Assembly (NCBI RefSeq): GCF_020360975.1
Contig: NW_025408667.1
Coordinates: 8,432,001-8,496,000 of the forward strand
Length of the DNA: 64,000 nt
Origin: Hirsutella rhossiliensis
Lineage: Eukaryota > Ascomycota > Sordariomycetes > Hypocreales > Ophiocordycipitaceae
Direction: 5' to 3'
In this document: positions 56,444-64,000 of the stretch, one piece after another
How positions within the stretch are numbered: the first letter of the stretch is position 1
Layout: every line of letters begins with the position of its first letter
The notes under the pieces: model-generated
The model's input: only the letters and a program-made list of their open reading frames with translations
Told to the model about the DNA's origin: nothing
Database searches by the model: none
Position numbers and translations under genes: made by a program

Positions 56444-59400
56444 TACCCCCTTAGCTATAGCCTGCCCCTTAAGGGCATAGCTAATACGGCTTTAGGCTAG
56501 TAAGTATATAGAGGAGGTTCTTAGCTCTATACTTCTCCCTTTACTTAAGGAAAGCAGGGGCCCTTTCGGGTCCCTAGGCTCTTTTAGACCTACTTAAGGA
56601 AAAGGGGCCTAAAGAGGGGAAAGTCCTATAAGAAAAGGGGCCTTCTTAGAAGGGAAAAACCTAATTAAATAGGGGGCCCTCTAAAGGGAAAAACCTCTTC
56701 CTTTTCTTCGGCTATAGACGTTACCTTCTTATACGTACTATTAGCTCCTCTCGTAGACTCTTAAGGCGGGCCTCTAAGGATAGCTTCTCTCGAACGTCTT
56801 CTAGCCCTATTTACTATAAAAAGATAGCTAGCTTCTACTTCGGTAAGGGCTTCGTAAGACCGTCGGCTTTTATTAATGCCGTTAGAACCTAACGGACGGA
56901 AATAAGTCCCCTTTAGACCTCTTAGCGTAACTAATACTAGTAGATATCGATATACTATAGCTAGGTCGATAGCTTACTATTTTCCTTTATAAGAATTCGT
57001 ATAGTCTATATATTATCGCATTCTATAGCTAACGGGGACGGAATTTATAGTTATAACGATATTAGCAGCCGGCTAAGGAAAATCGCTTCTTTTAATACTT
57101 CTAAAAGAGCTAGTAGCTCTGCCTCTATACTAGAAGTCGTAACGGTAGCCTACTTCGAAGCTTTCTAAGCAATAGTTCCTTTAAAAAGGGATATAATATA
57201 CCCCTATAAGCTCTTTCTATTTAAGGAATTATCCGTAAAGGACGAATCGCTTAAATAGAGGAAGATTTCGGTAGCTAATTTCTTCCTTTCCTACCCTCTT
57301 AAGCGTAGACTATATAATCTCGTTAAATAGAGATAAAGGATAGCTCTATCTACTACTTCTTAATGCCTAGGGCTAGGATTCTAGTTATGCCTAGCTAGCC
57401 GGGAGACCGTAAAAGAGATATCCGATCTAGTAGAAATAGCTAAAAAAAGCAGGGAGCCTACCTTCTATTAATATTAGTGTTTCTCTTACTCCCTAGCTTA
57501 AAAGGATAGATTAGGTAAAAGCTCTTCGTCTAATATAGGCGTAGAGGGAAGCTTCTTATTAAGGGAATTAGGGAGGAATTTATAAGCGACCTTATCGATA
57601 TAGGCGTCCTAGGTAAGCTAGATAGTCCGTTAGGACCTATTCTAAAGGATTTATATCTCTAGGAACTACTTTAGCTCCCCTAGCCTAGTTATCTTATACC
57701 TTTATTATAGGCCTCGTATAGCCTCCCTAGCAGTAACTTCTTCTTCTTTTAGGTACGCTTAGATAATATCGTCGACGTAGAAGAAGACTATAATTTTACC
57801 CTTCTATATTATATACGGTTCCTAAGGGACTTTCTTAAAGCCTAGGGCTTTAAGGGAACCTATTAAATGCTATTGCTAAAGAAGGGGTGATCTTCGTAAT
57901 CCGTATAGAGCTTTCCTAAGCCGTAGAACCTTTCCTAGCTATTAGAAGCCTAGTAGAAGGCGTATATAGATAACTCCTTCTTCCTCGAGAGGGCAGTTAA
58001 CGAAGGCGTTAACTATATCTATTTAATCGAGCTCGAGGTCGAATTCTACTACTATCGCTATAAGGGTCCGAAAAGACATCCCTGCTAAGGTAGTTGCCCT
58101 AGTAGGTAGATCCCCTTTTTCCTATTAATTCCTATAGATAACTAGCTAGGCTTTATACTTTTAAAGGAAGCCGTGTTTATTAGTCTTATAGATAAAGACC
58201 TACTTATAGCTAAGGACCTATTTTCCTCTTGCCTTTTCCTTAAGGACCTCTTCGAAAGACCCTATGTCTTTATATAAGGCTAGGTGGTCTTTCTAGGCCT
58301 AGAAAAACTAGTCTTTAAAAGGGTGTTTTTCTAGCTGCTTCTAGTTTGCTAGTAGGTCTAGGAGGTCTCTTTTATATACCTTCCTTGCTAATAACTATAG
58401 CTTAAAGAGCCGGCCTACTATAAACGCTCCGTGGGAACCGTCTTTTATTAGCGTTAGATAGAAGTCGGAAAAACGATCGAAATAGGGGAGTAGTTAGTCT
58501 TCTTTAGTATCCGTATCGGGCCCTATACCTTCCTTTGCTTCTCGAAGCAGGGATAAAAAGGCAGCCGGGTAATCCTTTAAGAGAGGTGCCTTTCCTACCC
58601 CCTTAGGGGTCGAGACGGGAAGACTAACTAAAAAAACTGCTTTTAGATCTTCTTCTTATTCCGTAAGAGGAGGCGTAGGGAGGTAGGCGTATTCTAGCTC
58701 TACCACTTTCCTATAGTCTCCTTCTTCTTCTAGATTATCTAATCTAGTAGCTTCCTCTTCTTCTTTAAAGTCGGCGTTATCCTCGACTACTTCGACGTCG
58801 GTTTCTTCTTCCGTTTCTTTATCTAGGACCTCTTCTTAAGACTATTAGGAAGGGGGGATTTAAATCTTTTAAATTAGCTAACGTTAAGAGAGTAAGAGGG
58901 GCTATTAATCCCTCTTTCCGTCGAAGAAGCTAGATTCGTCGAAAATCATATCCCTAGTTAAAATAACCTTCTATAAAAGAGGAATCTAGATCCGGAAGAT
59001 ATTTATAGAATTATAACTAACTAGGTAACTAATAAAGGCTCTCGGATTAAGCTTTCTTTTCTTCTTCCTTTTTAGCTATATATCGGTAGTTATTACGTAT
59101 ACCTTATAGCTATAGGCACGAAGGTAGGCTAGCGAGGCCCTCTTCTTTATAAAGAGCTTAAGGGGGGATTTCTAGTCTATTCCTTAGGTCTTAAAAAGGG
59201 TCTCTAGGTCCCTATAGTCCCTTAGTCCCCTAGGGTCCCTTAGGGTCCGGTTCTAAAGGTAATAGGCGGTCTTAACGACTTCCCTCTAAAGGTCGTATAG
59301 AAGCTTTATAGTAAGTCTTATCGTATAGGCCCTTTCTATTATAGCACCCCCTAATCTTTCTGCCCCTCCGTTCTAGGCCTAGGTATTTAGTGCTAGTATA

Positions 59401-61830
59401 AAGGGTAAAATGCCCCTTTTTCGAAGCTAATTTAAGATATCTTTCGTAAATAGCTCTCTATTAAACTATATCTTTTTTACCTCGCAGCTAAAGTAGGATT
59501 TTATCTAGTTAACGAAGTCTTAGAGGGCAAACTAGTTATACTTACTTAGGTAGGTCTATAAGAAATAAGGGAAAACTATCCCTAAAAAGGCGTCTATAAA
59601 AAACATTACCCTAACGAAGCTTTCCTAATCCCTAGAGACGTCGGTCTAGTCGACCTAAATTTCCTTATACGGCTAGTCCGGCCGTAAAGGCGTTCGTTTA
59701 GAAATTCGTCTCCTAGTCTTTCCTTAGCCGTAGTATTCGCATTCGACGGTCTTTAGGCCCCTTATTCGTACGCCCTATTATTAGCCTAGCTTATATAAAG
59801 CTAGGGGGCCCGGGTAACTAAGTTATACGTACTAAAGAATGCCGTCTCCTTAGGCTGCCGGAAGAGGGTCCTTTATAGTAGACCTATTCCTCCTAGTAGG
59901 GAAAGCTAACTTCTTAAGAGATTCCTTCCTAAGGATAGGTCGGAATTCGAGAATAAATTAACCGAATTTCTCCTCGATAAGCCTAATAGTCTAATTCTTC
60001 TAGACTAGCTTTATAGGCTTAAACGTCGTATCCTAGAAGATTCCTTCCTCTTAAAGAAGGCGGAAGGAAATTAGGCTCGTTAAAAATTAAGGGCAAAAAG
60101 CTACCCTTTTTCGTCGAAGAATTCGTATAGACCTATAAGGTAATTTTATCGTAAAATTTACCCTTCTATATCCCTTTATCCGTACGGTTAATTCCCTAGC
60201 AATAAGATATTCCTTTCGTGCCTTCTTAAAGGACCGGAATCGTAAGAGTATATTATAAATATCGAGGGAAGCACTAGAGTTAAGGATAGCTAATTTTCGT
60301 AGGGGATAATTAAAGGGTTCTAACGGCTGGTTTTAGCCTTATTAATCCGTAGGGAAGATAAAGGCCGGATTTACTATACTAACGATTTTTCCTTAAATTT
60401 ACGGCTTAAATAAGGGCAGCGGCGTTAGTTACTATTTCTTAGCAACCTAAATCTCGTCTATCTTCTTCTATAACGAGGGGTCCTCCTTAAGAGACTATTA
60501 TACTATTTCTTATAGCCTCTTTAAAGGGTTAATTCCTTTAGGTCGGTTTTCCTCGAAGACCTACTAGCAGTCTTCTAGCTAATAAGGCTTTTTATATGCT
60601 TAGTAGGTAGGTCGATTCCTCCTCGTACGTTGCCTCTTCGAGGAATCCTCGTCCCTTTCTAAAAGGTCTACTTAAAAACCCCCCCTTTTTACCCCTTATT
60701 ACTAATTTTAACGAAGAGGTTCGATTTCGACTAGTTCCCTGATTTTTTAACTAACGGACTAAAAGGTCTATTAGGGGACTAGTCGGGCCGGTCTAACTAA
60801 CGGGACCGGGGCCGGGCCCGGAGTAAGAGGCGGAGCCGGGACCGGGGCAGCCGTTAAAGACGGGGTTAAGGCTCTCGAGGGAGGAGGAGCCGAAGGAGCA
60901 ACAGCCGCAGCAGCAGCAGCGGGAGCCGCAGCAACAGGGGCTGCAGCAGCTGCAGGGGCAGCAGGTCGAGCCGTCTAGGTCGAGTGCTAGCCACAAAGGA
61001 ATAAGACTACTTACTATTATACTCTAGCAGCCTCTTCGTCTAGTTCCCGGCTAGCCTCTTAAAAGATAGTCGAGTAACCGTTACTAATAGGCTTTATTAG
61101 TAGAGATATATCCCGTAGCTACTAGCTAGAAAGAGCTTCTATAAGGAAGTATTAGTTAGCTTCCTCGAGGATTTCTTCCTACTTAGCTAGCTACGAAGAA
61201 GCTAGCAGGTTCCTAGTAGAAAAAGCTCCTAGGTAGGCCGTATAGGTCTTCCTAATACGGTTAGTTATATAACCTCTCGAGGGCGCTATTAAGGTCTCGA
61301 GCTTTAAAAGCTACTGCCTAGGAGTCTCTTCCTCTTAAAGAGAGATTAGCTTTACGGCATTAACGGATTCCGTTATCGCCGTACGAGCAGCCGTTAGTAG
61401 CTTCGTTTCGTAAAGGTATTCCTTACGGTAACTCTCGTAGTTACCTAAGGTAGCAGAAAAAGCTCTCTATTATATAAAGGTTAGCTTAGAGAAGAGGGTA
61501 GCTCCCTCTATAAAGTCCGTTGCCCTAGGACGAAGAGGGGGCTTAAGAGGGTCCTACTTATTAGAGAAGACTAAATTATAGATGGTTCTATCTATACAAG
61601 CCCGTAGCTCCTTTACCTACTTATCTTAATCTTAGGGCTCTATAAGAATCGTCCTACGGACCGTAGGGACGGTAGAGGAGTCGGTTTTCGTTATCGTTAT
61701 AGAAGAGGGGGGATAGAAAAGTCGGGTAAAAATCGGCTTTTCTAATAAGAGGGGTAAAAGGAAGCTACGAGGGATATAAGAAGGGTGCCTTTTATAGTAG
61801 CTAGAAGGTATAGGAATACTATTCCTCCTA
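56444..61830 (-). pseudogene. Copia-B copy C gag-pol, partly RIPed
   Basis: Minus-strand copia polyprotein relic, the best preserved of the three. The gag Pro/Ala-rich linker (about 60,790-60,960) still has CAG/GCA codons intact. The integrase lies at about 58,920-59,540, and the RT box YVDD is intact at 57,768-57,779. Numerous TAG/TAA remain at Gln/Trp positions, so it is non-functional, but it would be the best guide for the family consensus. Confidence 0.85.
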
Positions 61831-61840
61831 GGCTTATAAC

Positions 61841-61913
61841 TCTTACGAAAAAGATATAGCCGCTTATTAGATTTAAGCGATAGTATTAATTAACGTATAT
61901 AGTATACGCGATA
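61841..61913 (-). repeat. Short LTR-like terminal repeat, right (5')
   Basis: 73 bp partner of 55,651-55,723, touching the primer-binding site at 61,831-61,840 on its inner side and the agaag duplication on its outer side. Confidence 0.85.
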
Positions 61914-61918
61914 AGAAG

Positions 61919-63457
61919 ATTAACCTTTTACTTTAATAAAAGATCTTTAAAGCTAATATAAGTACTAATAAGAGTCCTTTAAAGCTCCCTCTTATCTTTA
62001 ATCTTATTTTTATATAATATAACCCTCTTATATAAAAGGCTTAGTATAATATATAGTATTTATATTATTAGCTTCGCCGATAATATAAATATAATTAGTA
62101 TTAGACCTAATAAGGCTATTATAGTAGTACGCTTAAAGGAGGCCTAGAAGGTATATAAAAAGTAAGCGACTAAGTTTATAGTTATTTTTAAACTATTAAA
62201 GAGTAAGTTAATATACTTTATATAAAAGAGATAAGTAATAATAACGCTAGTTTACCTTAAGGCTAATATAGTAATACCGGCTTAAGAGGCCTATTTATTA
62301 AGGTTATAAGTATACTAAATAATTATAATAAAAAGTATACTTAAAGTAGCTTTAAGTAAAGATAAAGTGCTAAACTATAGCCTTAACTAAGCTCGCGGCG
62401 TTTATATAAAGCTATACCTTACTATATATTAAGGAAGTCTTTAGTAAGGTAATTTAGTCCTAAATCTCTTATACTATAGTTATATCTTATAAGATAATAC
62501 CTATAAAAGGAAATTTATAGAAGATTATATAAGACTTAGTATAAGACTAGTTAGCTTACTTTTAAGTAGTAATAGGCGCCTAATATATAACTATAGTCTA
62601 TTAAGTTAAAGTAAAGGTATAAGTGCCTTTAATAGACCTTTACTTAAACTAAAGAATAATAAATATCCTTTAAAGGTTAAAGGACTTAAGGCTCTTAAGC
62701 TAAATTTAACGCGCGTTTAACATAGTTATAGGTATACTTAAAAGGAGGTAATACTAGAAAGAGAGTAGGCCCTTAGTAGCGCTACTACTTAGTAGGCCCC
62801 CCCTTATAGAGGAGATAAGAGTGGTCTAGAGCTAGATAGGATTAAACGACCTCTTAAATAAAGCTAAGTTACTTAAAAGGCTAAATAAGGAATAGGCCGC
62901 TTAATAAAATACTAAGAAGGACGTAATCTAATAATACTAAACTAGCCTTTACCTAGCTAACTTCCCGCTATAGTTTAATAAGGTAATAATATTAAATAAT
63001 TATAAGGGCCTCTTTAAGTATATTAGTATAGTAATTACTTAGATATATATAAGAAAGACCGGGCTTAATAACTTTTATTTAACTAATAAGTCCTTAGTAT
63101 AGTTTTACTAATATATACTTATAAATAAAAAAGGGGTATTATTTACTATATAATAATTATTTATTTATTAACGGCGAAGGTAAGGGAGTCCCTCTTAATA
63201 TAGGCCTAGGATATAAGTAATATAAGAGCGAGCCTTTAAAGGAAAAAGATAGTAGTACTATTAATATAATAGTTCCTTTACTTAAGTAAGCTTTATTAGT
63301 TTAATCTAACTTAAAAGCTATATATAAATAAACTAGATAATAGCTTTAAGGTCGCGCTAGAAATAAAGCAGCCTTAACTAAGACCGTCCTAGCTAACTAC
63401 TTACCTTACTAAAGCGACTTAAGGAAGAGAGAAGACTTATAATAATAAGACTTTAGT
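61919..63457 (+). pseudogene. LINE-3, 3' part: C-terminal RT and downstream region, RIPed
   Basis: Continues the + strand RT from 55,650. LILFLYNITLL near 62,005-62,040 is the motif before the catalytic site; SFADNINII follows with FADN (FADD before RIP) at 62,073-62,084. Downstream sequence to about 63,457 should hold the connection and RNase H regions, but I did not resolve motifs there. RIP stops throughout. Confidence 0.72.
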
Positions 63458-63551
63458 TATTATAAAGTATAGCTTAATTTTATAGTTCTTAGAGATATCC
63501 CTTAGTAAAAAGTACTAAGGAAGCTAAAAAATAAGCTTTAAAAAAGAAGCT
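63458..63551 (+). repeat. Copia-B LTR (+) fragment
   Basis: Starts tattataaagtatagc (RIPed LTR start) and follows the family through gatatcccttagta; cut at 63,551 by the S element. Confidence 0.75.
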
Positions 63552-64000
63552 TATAAGAATATACCCTTATATTCCTATTTTACTATTATAAAGAAATAAC
63601 AGGCATAGGGAGGCTTTATAGAATAAGCTAGTAAAAAGAGGCTCTATAATACAGTCTAAGGGAATAGCCCTTAAAAGACAAAGACCTCTACTAGACAACT
63701 ATACCTTCCTCTAGGAAAAGCGGGTTAGGATAAGCCTATCCTTATAAACAAAAATATATATTAAATGCATAAGTTAACTACGAGCAGAACGGATACCCTA
63801 TTGCCTATTTTGGCCTAGCGGTTCCAAAGATATCCGCGATACGAGAATAGGTAGGGCATAGAACATTCTAGTTAAATCCACTACTTATACTAGAACCTAT
63901 AGTCTTACGTTAACCATCACGCCACAATCAGACCACCTACTAAGATAGGAAGATATACTATAGATAGAGCTTTTTAAGCACTATAGAATGTGCTAGAAAG
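63552..64000. mobile_element. S element copy 3, incomplete at the window end
   Basis: Same orientation as 48,913-49,609, beginning TATAAGAATATACCC and collinear for at least 449 bp. Whether it is a solo LTR or the LTR of a complete element cannot be seen. Confidence 0.8.

Larger units (their letters stand above)
55651..61913 (-). mobile_element. Copia-B copy C, chimeric element with 73-bp outer LTRs and an internal full LTR
   Basis: 6,263 bp flanked by agaag duplications. Outer LTR-like repeats of 73 bp each (55,651-55,723 and 61,841-61,913) share both ends with the full Copia-B LTR (start TGTCGCG, end TTACG..A) but have a different middle. Right of the left one come a purine-tract-like taccccctta, about 220 bp of leader, a primer-binding-like cccgggcttataac (55,934-55,947), a full Copia-B LTR (55,957-56,443), the whole copia coding region, and the primer site ggcttataac (61,831-61,840) touching the right 73-bp repeat. 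The layout is short LTR - gag-pol - full LTR - leader - short LTR. Least RIPed of the three copies. Confidence 0.75.

Noticed and set aside
60793..60996. Cysteine-rich minus frame (many CC pairs)
   Set aside because: It is an alternative frame of the Pro/Ala-rich gag linker of Copia-B copy C; poly-Ala/Gln coding repeats give Cys in this frame.
1..64000. CRISPR array, bacterial operons or phage genes
   Set aside because: No regularly spaced repeats, no prokaryotic gene layout; all coding matches are fungal transposons or an intron-free secreted protein.

Overview
The window looks like a heterochromatic, transposon-packed stretch of a filamentous ascomycete (Pezizomycotina) genome. The fungal assignment rests on two things. 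First, the element content: Ty3/gypsy with chromodomain, Ty1/copia primed by half-initiator-tRNA, a LINE-like element, a fungal-type MULE and a pogo/Fot1-like element. Second, a strong repeat-induced point mutation (RIP) signature. Across roughly 1-17,500, 21,190-22,300 and 31,170-64,000 the dinucleotides CA and TG are nearly absent and TA dominates, while CG persists. Nearly all Gln (CAG/CAA) and Trp (TGG) codons of the old transposons have become TAG/TAA, and ATG is almost gone, which is why few open frames exist there.

Layout. (1) 1-4,465: saturated RIP relic, not recognised. (2) 4,466-12,403: an internally deleted copia element (Copia-B family, + strand) whose 3' LTR is split by a complete 6.1-kb Copia-B copy A (6,024-12,123, - strand, 5-bp target duplication). 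(3) 12,404-17,450: LINE fragments in both orientations; the + one is split by a 696-bp probable solo LTR (family S, 13,700-14,395). (4) About 17,560-21,187: a unique, non-RIPed island with one convincing host gene, a 487-residue secreted cysteine-rich repeat protein (18,860-20,323). (5) 21,525-45,087: a chromodomain Ty3/gypsy element (Gypsy-1, - strand, RIPed) split twice: by a young, un-RIPed nest at 22,310-31,161, and by a second RIPed gypsy (Gypsy-2, 35,300-43,125). The young nest is four layers deep counting Gypsy-1: a copia element without RT (Copia-D) contains a MULE (22,725-28,038), whose right terminal inverted repeat contains a pogo-like element (25,950-28,027). Every layer of the nest has exact target duplications (5 bp, 9 bp, TA). 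(6) 45,088-46,709: LTR fragment and unrecognised RIP sequence. (7) 46,710-53,742: Copia-B copy B, split by a second S element. (8) 53,930-63,457: a + strand LINE split inside its RT domain by a third, least RIPed Copia-B copy (55,651-61,913) with an odd structure: 73-bp outer LTRs, one full LTR inside, and a leader with palindromes and a tRNA-like box. (9) A third S element begins at 63,552 and runs off the window.

No complete transposon gene is intact. RIP stops disable the old elements; frameshifts disable the young nest. Much of the frameshifting and repeat divergence in the nest involves homopolymer length, so assembly error must be kept in mind. The most unusual observations are a probable antisense ORF at the 3' end of Gypsy-1, the three-LTR chimera of Copia-B copy C, and the lone cysteine-rich gene between RIPed blocks. 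All identifications come from reading the sequence; no database search was possible.
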